Of a DNA stretch of 62,498 nt, positions 32,842 through 42,552 are shown in pieces. The position numbers were made by a program, and so were the translations under genes. The DNA is from Candidatus Zixiibacteriota bacterium. GTDB lineage: Bacteria > Zixibacteria > MSB-5A5 > GN15 > JAAZOE01. Numbering within the stretch: the stretch's first letter is position 1; every line of letters begins with the position of its first letter. The stretch is from the NCBI GenBank assembly GCA_036480375.1, contig JAZGGI010000031.1, positions 1 to 62,498 on the forward strand, read 5' to 3'. The notes under the pieces were generated by a model that worked only from the letters and a program-made list of their open reading frames with translations, had not been told where the DNA came from and ran no database searches.

Positions 32842-34545
32842 TTATTTTTTTATCAGCTCAAGAAAACGGTTCAATCCCGCCGCAGGGTTGTGTTTTAGGT
32901 TTATAGTAATTACGGGCCGTTTGCGTTTCTTGAGAGTTGCGATATCACCCTTGGCCTGGGCTTTTATCAGCCGCTCGAAACTAAATAGAGTCAGGGGTAT
33001 ATTGTAATCGTTCGAGTATTCCCGCTCGAAGACTATAAAATGACCGTTTTGCTTTCCGCCCTTATGCAATTGCCCGAGTGAATGCAAATACCGCGGGCCA
33101 AAACTGCGCGAAACGGTAACTTTATAATTTTGAGCGAGAGCATCACGGGCAGCGTTAAGCTTACGTTCGATAGCCGGGGTTATTTCGCTATAGCATAATA
33201 GAGAAATATAATCGCCCTTTTCGATATCACCCAAAAAACTCCGGATTATTTCTTCCGGCGAATACGGTTTCTTGCGCGCCAAAGATTTTATGCCTTCGGC
33301 GTGAACAATATCCATATCCCCGTAATGGAATATCGGGTCAATCGGAATAACTTTGCGGGGGCCTCGCCGCGTTTTAAGAAATTCGAGCGTATTAGCTTTG
33401 GTTTCAGCGACGTTAGGTTCATCGAAGGGATTGACACCCATAATAATAGAACCCACCGCTGTAGCCATTTCCCATTTTAACATCTCCGCGCCTAAATTAA
33501 CTGATTTAGAAACATTAATGATTGCTCGGGGAATGTTAGAGCTCGATGACGGCAACGATGAAGGCTTCTCGCTCCCCATCGAATAATAAATAAAGGTACT
33601 ATCATTATTGACATCGGATGCCGGACCGCGATTATCGCCTTCGATCGGGAGAATTCCCTTGCCTTCTTTGCCGGTTGATTCGGCAACTAATTGCTCAATC
33701 CAGGGAATAAACGAACTCGTCTTCTTGGAGGCGATAAATCTTAATTTATCCTTCCCGGATTCCCAAGCGCTGCCGAGCAGACAACCCAGAGACAAAGCGT
33801 CATTGTCATTGGGATTTGACTCCATTGTCGATAAGAAATCGTCGGCGCTCGAGAGTATTCCATTTAAATTGGCCTTGGTAAACGCCGCCGGTACCAGCCC
33901 AAAATATGACAGAGCCGAATATCGCCCGCCCACATCTTCCGGGTTAAGATACAAGGCTCGAAATCGGTTACGCCTCGACATGTGGTGCAGATCCGACCGC
34001 TCATCGGTGACGGCACAGAAATACTTTCCGGCTTTCAAAGGACGAACGTCCTTAATCCGCCGAAATAGCAATCGAAACAATGATATTGTCTCGATGGTAT
34101 TTCCCGATTTGGATTCGACGATAAAAAACGATTTTGTCAACTCAACCGCTTTAAATAACTCGTCGAGAACCGTCGGTGCCGTCGTATCGACAATCGTAAA
34201 GCTTTTTAGCCAGCTTTGCTTGCCGAAAACTTTGGAAAAAACATCGGCGGAAAGAGATGATCCGCCCATTCCCAGAACAAAAAGATGCTCCAAACCGTCC
34301 TCGCGAACGGTATCGGCCATCCTTTCAATGGCGAGCGTCTCTCTTTTCATAGACCGCATCACATCGGTCCACCCGAGTCGCTCATCAATCAGGGCCATTT
34401 GTTCTCGGCCCCGTTTGTTAAATACGCTTGGTCGTTTGTCTATTATTTTTTCAATGATGTTTGACTGACCAGCCTTCTTTAACCAAGCATCATAGCCCCT
34501 CTTTGCTCCCCCCGGACGTACTACTTGTTTTGTTTCATCAGACAT
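32842..34545 (-). CDS. pgi: Phosphoglucose isomerase of the transaldolase-linked type
   Basis: 567 residues. FVLGMGGSSLSADVFSKVFG, FFIVESKSGNTIETISLFR and ALSYFGLVPAA match the glucose-6-phosphate isomerase SIS fold. The sequence resembles the C-terminal half of bifunctional transaldolase/isomerase proteins but without the transaldolase part. It interconverts glucose-6-phosphate and fructose-6-phosphate, feeding zwf. AAGGGGGA precedes the ATG. A 42-bp inverted repeat (34561-34602) lies immediately upstream and may control the whole pgi-gnd-zwf-opcA/pgl operon. Confidence 0.88.
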   Translation of the reverse strand: MSDETKQVVRPGGAKRGYDAWLKKAGQSNIIEKIIDKRPSVFNKRGREQMALIDERLGWTDVMRSMKRETLAIERMADTVREDGLEHLFVLGMGGSSLSADVFSKVFGKQSWLKSFTIVDTTAPTVLDELFKAVELTKSFFIVESKSGNTIETISLFRLLFRRIKDVRPLKAGKYFCAVTDERSDLHHMSRRNRFRALYLNPEDVGGRYSALSYFGLVPAAFTKANLNGILSSADDFLSTMESNPNDNDALSLGCLLGSAWESGKDKLRFIASKKTSSFIPWIEQLVAESTGKEGKGILPIEGDNRGPASDVNNDSTFIYYSMGSEKPSSLPSSSSNIPRAIINVSKSVNLGAEMLKWEMATAVGSIIMGVNPFDEPNVAETKANTLEFLKTRRGPRKVIPIDPIFHYGDMDIVHAEGIKSLARKKPYSPEEIIRSFLGDIEKGDYISLLCYSEITPAIERKLNAARDALAQNYKVTVSRSFGPRYLHSLGQLHKGGKQNGHFIVFEREYSNDYNIPLTLFSFERLIKAQAKGDIATLKKRKRPVITINLKHNPAAGLNRFLELIKK

Positions 34546-34912
34546 TCAAAAAGTCCCCCTTAATGAATAAATTGGTTCACTAATGAACTGATTTATCCAT
34601 TAAAAGTCAAGGGAATACTATATAATTATTCCCGTTTCATTGAGTGATTGTTTACACTATTTTCCAAATTACCCAAAATAAATTATTTGCCCGCATATAA
34701 TACGAAAAAAATACGCAGAAGTCTATTATATTTTAACAATTTCACTAATTTCTTTTCAAGAATGATAATTACATTTCTTCTCTGTCATGAAACGAAAATT
34801 GCCAAATCCGGGCCGGGTCAAAATACAATAAATCATCTTCCCGGTAGCCTTTTTTATGATTCTCAGAAGGATCTGAATATGTTCTTATCCGATAACGGCT
34901 TAAGCTATGCTT
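34546..34912. other. Leader and promoter region of the pentose-phosphate operon
   Basis: No gene. It holds the inverted repeat at 34561-34602 and a second one, GGGAATA-N9-TATTCCC, at 34611-34633. A TTGACT lies between them on the minus strand, but no clear -10 is paired with it. The remaining part, up to the rpe stop, shows nothing I recognise. Confidence 0.5.
34561..34602. promoter_or_regulatory. Inverted repeat in the pgi leader
   Basis: Nineteen-base arms around a CTAA centre, with GTTCA-N4-TGAAC as the perfect core; outer bases pair with one mismatch and two G-U wobbles. It ends 15 bases before the pgi ATG, next to its ribosome site. A sugar-responsive operator or a translation-blocking hairpin is possible. 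Confidence 0.6.
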
Positions 34913-35566
34913 CTAAATTGGAAATGAGCGAAAAAATTCTACCAATTCCGCTTTGTTGTCATCACCAAAAAAGGCGGATCCCATAACCAGAACATCCACA
35001 CCCGCCGCAATAACATCGGGAGCAGTCTTGCGATTAATACCGCCGTCGATTTCAAGCAGGCAACCTAAATTGTTATCGTCTATGAAATTCTTAATTTTTC
35101 TCACCCGTTCAATAGAATCAGGGAAAAAACTCTGTCCCCCAAAACCCGGAAAAACCGACATGAGCAAGATCAAATCAACTTGATGAAGAAAAGGAAGAAC
35201 CGATTCAATCGGCTTATCAGGATTGATTGACAAACCGACTTTCTTGCCCAATGAGCGTATTAACTCAATATTAGAGGTGGGATCAGGGGCGGTTTCGATA
35301 TGAAAAGTGAGCAAATCCGCGCCCGCCGCCGCAAATGACTCAAGGAATACCTCTGGTTTTTCAACCATAAGATGAACATCTAAAAATAGATTGGTGGAGC
35401 GTTTCAGAGCTTTGACCATATCCGGTCCCATGGTCAAATTAGGCACGAAATGACCGTCCATTATATCAATATGGAGCCAATCGGCCCCTGCCTTTTCAGC
35501 CTTTTTCGCCTCTGCGCCGATACAGGCAAAATCGGCTCCCAAAATAGATGGCGCGATCTTAATCAT
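34913..35566 (-). CDS. rpe: Ribulose-phosphate 3-epimerase
   Basis: 217 residues, the usual length for this TIM barrel. IAPSILGADFACIG, WLHIDIMDGHFVPNLTMGPD (metal-binding His and Asp), LDVHLMV, LLMSVFPGFGGQSF and LEIDGGINRKTAP are all canonical. It interconverts ribulose-5-phosphate and xylulose-5-phosphate, directly downstream of the gnd product. It lies on the same strand as pgi-gnd-zwf, but a 367-bp gap with regulatory repeats separates it, so it may be a separate unit. Confidence 0.95.
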   Translation of the reverse strand: MIKIAPSILGADFACIGAEAKKAEKAGADWLHIDIMDGHFVPNLTMGPDMVKALKRSTNLFLDVHLMVEKPEVFLESFAAAGADLLTFHIETAPDPTSNIELIRSLGKKVGLSINPDKPIESVLPFLHQVDLILLMSVFPGFGGQSFFPDSIERVRKIKNFIDDNNLGCLLEIDGGINRKTAPDVIAAGVDVLVMGSAFFGDDNKAELVEFFRSFPI

Positions 35567-35683
35567 ATGTAGTGATTATAATATCGAAGTCGATAATTCT
35601 CAACAGGTTTTTAAACAAATTCCTGCAATATTCGTCGTAGTGGAAATAATGCGTAAATCAACGGGTATTTTTTAGGGAATATT

Positions 35684-38221
35684 ATGGTCAAAGGGCGCCT
35701 ATTAATATATGCAACTCTTCTGTACCTATTATTATTTGTCATTATTCAATTTGGTGAAGCGCGCCCCGGGTTTCGATATCCATCCCACGGTTTGGCCAAT
35801 AAATTTTCCTTAAAAATATCAGAAGACAATTTTCCTAATACTTCGTTTTATTGGCATAAAATAAACCATCTGGGATTAACGGTAACGAACAATGGGCATT
35901 TGGGAACCGGATATTTTTTGATTGATGATCCTATTGATCCGGAGACCGGAGATAGGGTGATGGCATGCGAATTTCCGTTGCATTCAGATGTCGAATATCT
36001 CTATATCGGCGGAATTTGGGTAGGCGCCGTCGTCGGGCGGGACACGCTTGTAAGCACGTCGACTGATGCCTATTATAATATTGTCGAATTTTGGCCGGAT
36101 GAGGGAGACAGGGGGCAGATAATTCATCGTTCGTCTTTGCCATTTTCCCGATCATATTCTTCTGACGCCATTTCTGAAGAAGACGTCATATGTGTATATA
36201 CTGATACGCTAACAAATTCTTCGCTTGTTGATATTGATCCCATAGATAATCGGTGGCACCAGCCGTTAAATATCGAAATCACACAAAGATCGTATGCCTG
36301 GAGTTACGGTTATGCAGAAGATTTTATAATACTGGATTATTCTATCAGAAATTTGGGCGAATTTCCGCTAAAGCAATTATATATTGGTTTTGTAAACGAT
36401 GCTGATGCGTATCATTTATCAAAATCTGAAACAGACCCTACCTGGAAAGATGATATATGCGGTTATAAAGAAACTATTCCTTCGCCTTTCTGGCCCGGAT
36501 ATGAAGATACAATACGTGTAGCCTGGGTCGCAGACAATGATGGAGACCCCAATTGGAAAGGAAAATATGATTTCTCTTCTGTAACCGGGGTAACTGCAAT
36601 ACGCGTAATCAGAACCCCATCTGATAGTTTGGAGTATTCATTTAATTGGTGGGTTACTGATTATACTCCGGAAAGAGATTGGGGGCCTCGTCAAGTCACT
36701 GATGAAAAGCCATATCGAGATTTCGGCCCATCTTTTGGTTCACCGCTGGGAGATAAAAACAAGTATTATATGCTGAGTACCAGAGAATTCGATTATGACC
36801 AGCTTGAATGCGCAGTCCCGCACACTTCGGGTCAATGGCTGGCGCCTCCCGAAAATGCAATAGATTTTGCAGATGGACAGAATTCCATTTACCTTTTCAG
36901 TTTTGGTCCCTTTGATCTTCCGCCTGATTCCACTTTACCTGTAACCTTGGGCTATATCGGCGGAGATTATTTTCATTACTTTGCTCCGGCATTCACCACA
37001 ATGTTTGATCCCCAAAATCCATATCCATTCCAAAGGCAATTGAACTTTCGGGATATCGGACTTAATTCTATCTGGGCCGATTGGATTTATGATAATCCCG
37101 GTTATGATACGGATGGAGATGGAGATTCAGGGCAGGCACGGTGGTATGTAAATGAACAAGGTACCGACTCAACCTATGCGTATTATAAAGGCGATGGGGT
37201 GCCCGATTTTCGTGGGGCCACTCCTCCTCCATCACCAAAACTGAATATAACGCCCGACTATTGTAAGCTGATCCTAACGTGGAACGGTCAAATCTCAGAA
37301 GAATATATCGATATCTTTACCGGCTATAAGGATTTTGAGGGTTATAAAATTTACCTCGGTGAAGGTAAACGAAAATTGGATTTAGTTCTTCTTGCAACTT
37401 ATGATATTAGAAATTTCAATATCCTTACCTGGAATGATTTATTCAGACGCTGGGAAATCTCGGAAACACCAGTAAGCATTGACTCACTCCGAAATATATA
37501 TGGTCAGGATTTCATGCCGGAATTGTATTTTAATGAGAGTAATTCCTTACCTCCCAATGCGGCTATCAATCTAAATGGTGTTTACACTTATTTTACTCCG
37601 CAATACTGGAACTCCTCGGATTTATCCGATCCTTATGGAATACGACGAGTTTACCCTGACGCGGATTTGAGTGATTCGTCCGATACTACCTTTGACGGCT
37701 TTCACCGTTTCTATGAATATGAATATGTTATAGACAATCTCCAACCCTCGCGCCCGGTTTATGTTGCGGTTACGGCCCTTGATTACGGCAGCCGTAAACA
37801 CAGGCTAACCGAACTGGAGAGCTCATACACGCAAAATCTTACCACCGCTTATCCACTTTTTTCTGCCGATGATGTCGAGGAAAATAGACGGGGTGTCATT
37901 GTCTACCCCAACCCTTATCGCATCGACGGCGGCTATGCCAGGGCCGGATATGAAAATCGAGATCGCACCAAATCGGCCGAGCGTTCCCGACGAATTACAT
38001 TCGCCAATTTACCTGAAATATGTACAATCAGAATATATACCGTCTCGGGAGATTTGGTGAAGGAAATTAAACATTTTCGCCCGGATGGGGGCGCCGACGC
38101 GCAAATTGAAACCTGGAACCTATTATCGCGAAATACACAGGCGATAACAACCGGAATTTACATCTGGTCGGTGCGTTCTCAGATGGGTGAACAACTGGGC
38201 AAACTGGTGATAATGAAGTAA
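35684..38221 (+). CDS. Large secreted protein with C-terminal sorting domain
   Basis: 845 residues. A signal peptide (LLIYATLLYLLLFVIIQFGEA) is followed by about 500 residues without a named domain, rich in Tyr, Asp and Trp. A fibronectin-like part begins near KLNITPDYCKLILTWNG, and the C-terminal FlgD-like Ig domain has VYPNPYRIDGG, GDLVKEIKHF, TGIYIWSVRSQMG and a KLVIMK end. This tail type is used for export and cell-surface anchoring in FCB-type bacteria. AGGGA precedes the ATG. Similar proteins are common in this group and their function is unknown. It diverges from rpe and converges on the SpoIID-like gene. Confidence 0.82.
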   Translation: MVKGRLLIYATLLYLLLFVIIQFGEARPGFRYPSHGLANKFSLKISEDNFPNTSFYWHKINHLGLTVTNNGHLGTGYFLIDDPIDPETGDRVMACEFPLHSDVEYLYIGGIWVGAVVGRDTLVSTSTDAYYNIVEFWPDEGDRGQIIHRSSLPFSRSYSSDAISEEDVICVYTDTLTNSSLVDIDPIDNRWHQPLNIEITQRSYAWSYGYAEDFIILDYSIRNLGEFPLKQLYIGFVNDADAYHLSKSETDPTWKDDICGYKETIPSPFWPGYEDTIRVAWVADNDGDPNWKGKYDFSSVTGVTAIRVIRTPSDSLEYSFNWWVTDYTPERDWGPRQVTDEKPYRDFGPSFGSPLGDKNKYYMLSTREFDYDQLECAVPHTSGQWLAPPENAIDFADGQNSIYLFSFGPFDLPPDSTLPVTLGYIGGDYFHYFAPAFTTMFDPQNPYPFQRQLNFRDIGLNSIWADWIYDNPGYDTDGDGDSGQARWYVNEQGTDSTYAYYKGDGVPDFRGATPPPSPKLNITPDYCKLILTWNGQISEEYIDIFTGYKDFEGYKIYLGEGKRKLDLVLLATYDIRNFNILTWNDLFRRWEISETPVSIDSLRNIYGQDFMPELYFNESNSLPPNAAINLNGVYTYFTPQYWNSSDLSDPYGIRRVYPDADLSDSSDTTFDGFHRFYEYEYVIDNLQPSRPVYVAVTALDYGSRKHRLTELESSYTQNLTTAYPLFSADDVEENRRGVIVYPNPYRIDGGYARAGYENRDRTKSAERSRRITFANLPEICTIRIYTVSGDLVKEIKHFRPDGGADAQIETWNLLSRNTQAITTGIYIWSVRSQMGEQLGKLVIMK

Positions 38222-38235
38222 ATGGATTAATCGGT

Positions 38236-39501
38236 TTAATAGAGACTTTTTATTTCGGTGCCCTGATAATATAAAGATAAAATGGAATCATAAGTGATGC
38301 CTTCGGCGGCGAGACCCTTAGCTCCCATTTGACACATGCCGACGCCATGGCCATAACCGCGCCCTCGAAAGACAACTTTTTCTATTTCGCCTTGATTATT
38401 TTTCCTGATATCGAGAGTAAAATTAGCCGAACGCAAAATTCCTTCGGAATTATCGGTGCGACCGATAACCCAGCGAACCTTTTCCTTATTGAATGTGTAT
38501 CTGCCGTTGGTAGTTTCAAACGTGACCGCCGCCGTGCGGCCGCCGGGAGTACGATTCGGGATGCGAATGTCAATGAGTCGGCCAACCCGGATATCGTTAC
38601 CCCGTTCCCGCGAAAGATACTGCTCCAACCTTAAAACCAGTTGATCAGCGGTAAATGATTCTTCCCACGAATGATATTTGGAAATCCCACAGGCGTCGCC
38701 ATCGCTAATCATCTTCAAATACGGGCGGGGATCTTTGTCCCAGACATCCTCAATATCATCGGTCGTCCCGCCGCAAGTCGAATGATAATAAGCGTCTATC
38801 ATTTCATCGTTGTAAACCGCCACCTGGCCTTTAGTCGCCATTATCGCGTTACGAAACTTTTTTATTTCTACTGACAATCCGCCGTAAACCTGATCGATAA
38901 TATCGGCCTTGAGATCATATCCGGCTTCAACTCCGTATTGATCTAAATGCGACATGGCGTAGGTCCGAGCCGCTACCGCCTGGGCTTTCACCGATTCAAC
39001 CATGGAATCGGGAGTGGGTCCGATCTCAAGCGGAACCACGCCAAGCAAATAATCCTCCATATAAACAATATTGACGAGCTTAATCTGTCCGGAGATAGAG
39101 GTCAGTTCGAACAAACCACGATATTGTTTTTTATCGTAACCGAGAACTTGATTCTTCCCCCGCGGAGATATGACAATGCGATCAATATCATAATCAAGAG
39201 TGGTGCCGGAGCCGGTAAACAGCGCCAGTTTTCTGCCTTCGCTTTTTACTATAACTGACTGACGTGAATAATAGGAATACCGATCATCACCCTTATAGCA
39301 GTCAATCGCCATCTGACCGCCTCCCGAAATGAATCTATGCTGGCGAGAGGCATCGTCAAGCAAAATTCGCACGAACGGTAAACGGCTAAACGGCATCGGT
39401 GATTCATCGACCCGGGGGACACGTCCGCACCCCCAGACAAGAATAATCATAAACACGAACAAGCTAATGCGAACCAGCCAGGGTTTTATTCGCTCAAATA
39501 T
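38236..39501 (-). CDS. SpoIID/LytB-domain lipoprotein, probable peptidoglycan lytic factor
   Basis: About 421 residues. The hydrophobic start ends in a lipobox-like VWGC, suggesting an outer- or inner-membrane lipoprotein. The SpoIID domain shows MEDYLLGVVPLEIGP, VKAQAVAARTYAMSHL, YHSTCGGTTDDIEDVW and the final GRGYGHGVGMCQMGAKGLA. SpoIID cuts denuded glycan strands in sporulating Firmicutes; homologs in non-sporulators are thought to act in glycan turnover. I prefer ATG 39501; a TTG at 39525 is an alternative. It is the last gene of the operon containing anmK and nagZ, which fits release of 1,6-anhydro or glycan fragments. Confidence 0.87.
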   Translation of the reverse strand: MFERIKPWLVRISLFVFMIILVWGCGRVPRVDESPMPFSRLPFVRILLDDASRQHRFISGGGQMAIDCYKGDDRYSYYSRQSVIVKSEGRKLALFTGSGTTLDYDIDRIVISPRGKNQVLGYDKKQYRGLFELTSISGQIKLVNIVYMEDYLLGVVPLEIGPTPDSMVESVKAQAVAARTYAMSHLDQYGVEAGYDLKADIIDQVYGGLSVEIKKFRNAIMATKGQVAVYNDEMIDAYYHSTCGGTTDDIEDVWDKDPRPYLKMISDGDACGISKYHSWEESFTADQLVLRLEQYLSRERGNDIRVGRLIDIRIPNRTPGGRTAAVTFETTNGRYTFNKEKVRWVIGRTDNSEGILRSANFTLDIRKNNQGEIEKVVFRGRGYGHGVGMCQMGAKGLAAEGITYDSILSLYYQGTEIKSLY

Positions 39502-39533
39502 CATATCTTTATATGTATCGGTCAATTATGGTT

Positions 39534-40730
39534 TCATTTGACCATTTTGCCGACTTTTCCGCCTTCCGGCAAAGATAATTTTCCGGCGATACCACCGGCC
39601 AGCGCTCCGGTAACTTTCGGTAATGTCGATGCAATTGAATTTAAATAACATCCACCCAAAACCGCAAAACCGACCGCTTCCAGCAAATCTCCGTCATATC
39701 CGAGCTTTTCAATCGGCCATATCGGTATGGGACGACAATATTCAATTAACCTCTTGATAAGATATATGTTTTTTCGTCCCCCTCCGCAAAGATATACCGC
39801 TTCACAGTATTTTTCATCCAGATATTTTCTAATAGATTTATGTATGAGTCGGGCAACGCCTTCGCACACTGACGTTACGATTGAATTTTTATTCGCATTT
39901 ATCTTGCGGGATATATGTACCAGGCGCGCCAATAATCGATAATCAAACTGCTCCCGCCCGGTCGAAACCGATTTGCGTTTATTGGCCTTTATGATGGCCG
40001 ATACGATCTCATTTTCGATCTTGCCGGATGAGGCTACCTCTCCGTTTTTATCATACAGCTTGCCGAACATCAATTTGCAGGCCGTATCCGACAGCACGTT
40101 TCCTGGCCCGCAATCCCCGCCTGTGATTTGATTGTAGTTCTGACCCGAAGGATGATAACTGAAATTGGCGATTCCGCCGATATTGACGATGATTCTTCCC
40201 CGGCGCGCATGTCCAAATAAAATTTGATTGACAAACGGCGTCAGCGGAGCGCCTTCTCCGCCGCATGCGATATCCGCCCGGCGAAAATCTGAAATCGTGG
40301 GAAGACCGGACGAAAACGCGATGGCGTTGCCATCACCTATCTGAATAGTTGCTTTTGTTTTTATGCCCAGAGATTTTGACGCATAAGGATAATGGCTGAT
40401 AGTCTGACCGTGCGAAGCGATGGCGTCAATCTTCAGACCCGTTTCATCTATGAACTTTCTCGCGGCTCTCCCTAAATATTGCCCGTAGGCGATATCGAGC
40501 CGTGATAATCTCTCCAGTTCTGCCCGGCGATCATCTATAATATTTTCCAGCTCTCGTTTAATTTTTCCCGGATAAGAAACCATTTTTCCGGCGATGTATT
40601 CGGCTTCAGGGTTTTTTGCGGCGGCAAATTTTATCGCCGCCAGATCAATTCCGTCAGCCGACGTACCCGAATTGATGCCCAGAATAGTCAAATTCTTTTT
40701 GGCTGTTAATCCTTTTAATAAATCCGGCAT
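39534..40730 (-). CDS. anmK: Anhydro-N-acetylmuramic acid kinase
   Basis: 398 residues. The start block LGINSGTSADGIDLAAIKF, then IASHGQTISHYP, TIQIGDGNAIA, VNIGGIANFSY and GGDCGPGNVLSD, are typical of AnmK. It opens the anhydro bond of 1,6-anhydro-MurNAc and phosphorylates it, a step of peptidoglycan recycling. The family is usually about 370 residues; here the C-terminus carries a small extra Gly/Lys-rich end. It lies 4 bases after the nucleotidyltransferase stop, in an operon with nagZ, which produces its substrate. Confidence 0.94.
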   Translation of the reverse strand: MPDLLKGLTAKKNLTILGINSGTSADGIDLAAIKFAAAKNPEAEYIAGKMVSYPGKIKRELENIIDDRRAELERLSRLDIAYGQYLGRAARKFIDETGLKIDAIASHGQTISHYPYASKSLGIKTKATIQIGDGNAIAFSSGLPTISDFRRADIACGGEGAPLTPFVNQILFGHARRGRIIVNIGGIANFSYHPSGQNYNQITGGDCGPGNVLSDTACKLMFGKLYDKNGEVASSGKIENEIVSAIIKANKRKSVSTGREQFDYRLLARLVHISRKINANKNSIVTSVCEGVARLIHKSIRKYLDEKYCEAVYLCGGGRKNIYLIKRLIEYCRPIPIWPIEKLGYDGDLLEAVGFAVLGGCYLNSIASTLPKVTGALAGGIAGKLSLPEGGKVGKMVK

Positions 40731-40734
40731 TCTC

Positions 40735-41574
40735 TTAAAAACTCAAAAACTCTTTTGTTTTATCCGACGCCTTTTCCCAGTTTTGAATATTTTTGGCGAT
40801 GACGTCATTTAAGTTTTCCTTTTTTATATTCATCTCAAATTTATCACAGAGGCGAAACAATCTTTCACGCAATTGAGCCGCTTGTTTTTGATTCTCGACG
40901 GGTGTCGTAAACGCATGGCGAATATTTGAAAAATATTTCGCTTCGGGAATAAGATTGTTTTCAAAATAAAAATAGAGCCACTTAGTGACGTACGGCTGAA
41001 ATAATTCATTCTTGACGTATACCCAGAGAATCATATTTTCTGCCGCCCGCCTCAGAAGATGGGCCAAATTCCAAATATATCCCCGCGCTTCCCAAGTCGA
41101 GTAGATATAATTCAGGATTTCATCGACACGGTGATGATAGCGATTTAGCAGGAGCTTTTGCTCCGATTCGGGGAATATTAGTTTTTTATCAAGAAGCGAT
41201 TTTACTTTACCGTCCGGATCGTACCAGATTTCACCGTATTTCAAAGTCCAGCGAATAACCTGCGACCAGTAATTCGAGGGAACTTTATGCCGCATCGCCC
41301 TCTGATAGGATAGAACCGGAATATCAAAATGAATATCTTTGTAGCAAAGTTGACCGACGGCAATATACGACGCGATCTGTCGGGCTTTTGATTTATCGGC
41401 ATACACGAAAAAATCAAGGTCCGAAAAATCGTCGCTGAATTTCCGAGCGATACCTCCAGTCGCGATGATTCCCACGACTCCGTCGATGCCGGAGATCTTA
41501 TCGCAGACAATCCTTCCCACCCGGCGAAAATGGCTATGGATATTTTTGCTTTTATACACAGATCGGCGCTTCAT
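40735..41574 (-). CDS. Pol-beta-superfamily nucleotidyltransferase
   Basis: About 279 residues. The N-terminal part has IATGGIARKFSDDFSDLDFFV, i.e. the helical GG/S turn followed by a DxD metal motif, and a third acidic residue at HFDIPVL. The C-terminal half is helical, as in minimal nucleotidyltransferases acting on small molecules or proteins. The start is uncertain: ATG 41574 or GTG 41583. Being fourth of six genes in a peptidoglycan-recycling operon, it could modify an amino sugar or a regulator, but nothing in the sequence settles this. Confidence 0.75.
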   Translation of the reverse strand: MKRRSVYKSKNIHSHFRRVGRIVCDKISGIDGVVGIIATGGIARKFSDDFSDLDFFVYADKSKARQIASYIAVGQLCYKDIHFDIPVLSYQRAMRHKVPSNYWSQVIRWTLKYGEIWYDPDGKVKSLLDKKLIFPESEQKLLLNRYHHRVDEILNYIYSTWEARGYIWNLAHLLRRAAENMILWVYVKNELFQPYVTKWLYFYFENNLIPEAKYFSNIRHAFTTPVENQKQAAQLRERLFRLCDKFEMNIKKENLNDVIAKNIQNWEKASDKTKEFLSF

Positions 41575-41592
41575 CTCCACCACGCATGAGAT

Positions 41593-41928
41593 TCATTTGA
41601 ATGCATCCGGGTCTTCCCAGATATTAAAAAGCTGCCCGAACGGATCGCGAATATAACAACATTTCCCTTTGCCTTCCCAGCGAATTACCCGGCAACCGGC
41701 GGCGACCAATTCTTCGCGAGCTTTTTCCAAATCCGGTACGATCAATTCCATTATCAATTCCCGCGGTTCCCGGCCATCCAGAAAGAGGCGGTACGGGTCG
41801 GCGTTGAGCTCGACTCCATCGGGTCCTTCCCCGACGACCTCCAATCCGATAACATTGCGATAAAATTCCAGAACCTGCTTTTCCGCGGGATGCTGCATGG
41901 CGATACAGCGGCTGAATTTATAAGGCAT
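41593..41928 (-). CDS. VOC-family (glyoxalase/bleomycin resistance-like) protein
   Basis: 111 residues, one vicinal-oxygen-chelate module pair. The metal-side residues and the end motif YIRDPFGQLFNIWEDPD are typical; HPAEKQVLEFYRNVIGLEVVGE is the usual first strand-helix (given here as a landmark only). The first potential metal histidine is not obvious, so it may bind a ligand without catalysis. It sits three bases after the GyrI-like gene and overlaps none. Substrate unknown. Confidence 0.8.
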   Translation of the reverse strand: MPYKFSRCIAMQHPAEKQVLEFYRNVIGLEVVGEGPDGVELNADPYRLFLDGREPRELIMELIVPDLEKAREELVAAGCRVIRWEGKGKCCYIRDPFGQLFNIWEDPDAFK

Positions 41929-41931
41929 AAC

Positions 41932-42549
41932 TTATCCTTCCTTTATCGGTTGACGCAAAATTGTCCTCAAATTTTTCGGATTGGCCCGACGCATATCGCT
42001 CAGATATATTTCATGATGCTTGCCACTTTTGATGTATCCCTCAGCTTCAATATGCGCATGAAGCGCCGCAATCGTTGGTTCTTCCTGGGAATACAGGCCA
42101 ATATGCATAATCTGAACCACTCGTCCCTCAAAATAAGAATCATACCGGAGTCTTTTCAAGGCGGCAATCTCCTTTTTCTTAGAAATCTCCCGGCAGGCAA
42201 TCTCATAGAGTTCACCGGTCACCAGGTCCGGCTGCATAATCATCAGCGTCCATTGCCATTTATCTTTTTCATCGCGATTAAATACCCCCATGTCATCCGA
42301 CCACCATAATCCTTCCAGCGGCATGACTCCATAATCGACGCCGATCTCACTCTTTTTAATGATGAATTTCAACGCATATGATACGCTGAAGAGAGCCTCA
42401 ATCGCCTGCTGAAACTCTACAGAATTATTCGGATCGCCTCGACCGTCAACCATGAGATAATTCATGGGGGGCACTTCAATGATTTCAACGTCTTTTTTGG
42501 AAGGATTGTATAAATGCTTAAATTCTTTTTTATAATCAATTTTTTTCAT
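41932..42549 (-). CDS. GyrI-like small-molecule-binding protein
   Basis: 205 residues, the single-domain form with the opening KKIDYKKEFKHLYNPSK, followed by VEIIEVPPMNYLMVDGRGDP and VMPLEGLWW. The C-terminal block is VVQIMHIGLYSQEEPTIAAL, then HEIYLSDMRRANP. These proteins share the fold of the effector domain of AraC/MerR-type regulators and bind or hydrolyse small amphiphilic compounds. It lies three bases from both neighbours in the nagZ operon. It may act with the VOC protein on a toxic small molecule, but this is only inference. Confidence 0.85.
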   Translation of the reverse strand: MKKIDYKKEFKHLYNPSKKDVEIIEVPPMNYLMVDGRGDPNNSVEFQQAIEALFSVSYALKFIIKKSEIGVDYGVMPLEGLWWSDDMGVFNRDEKDKWQWTLMIMQPDLVTGELYEIACREISKKKEIAALKRLRYDSYFEGRVVQIMHIGLYSQEEPTIAALHAHIEAEGYIKSGKHHEIYLSDMRRANPKNLRTILRQPIKEG

Positions 42550-42552
42550 CGC

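Noticed and set aside
33608-34468. Plus-strand ORF of 286 codons
   Set aside because: Antisense of pgi; composition is that of a shadow frame.
34648-34986. Plus-strand ORF of 112 codons before rpe
   Set aside because: It runs into rpe antisense and has no ribosome site or recognisable pattern.
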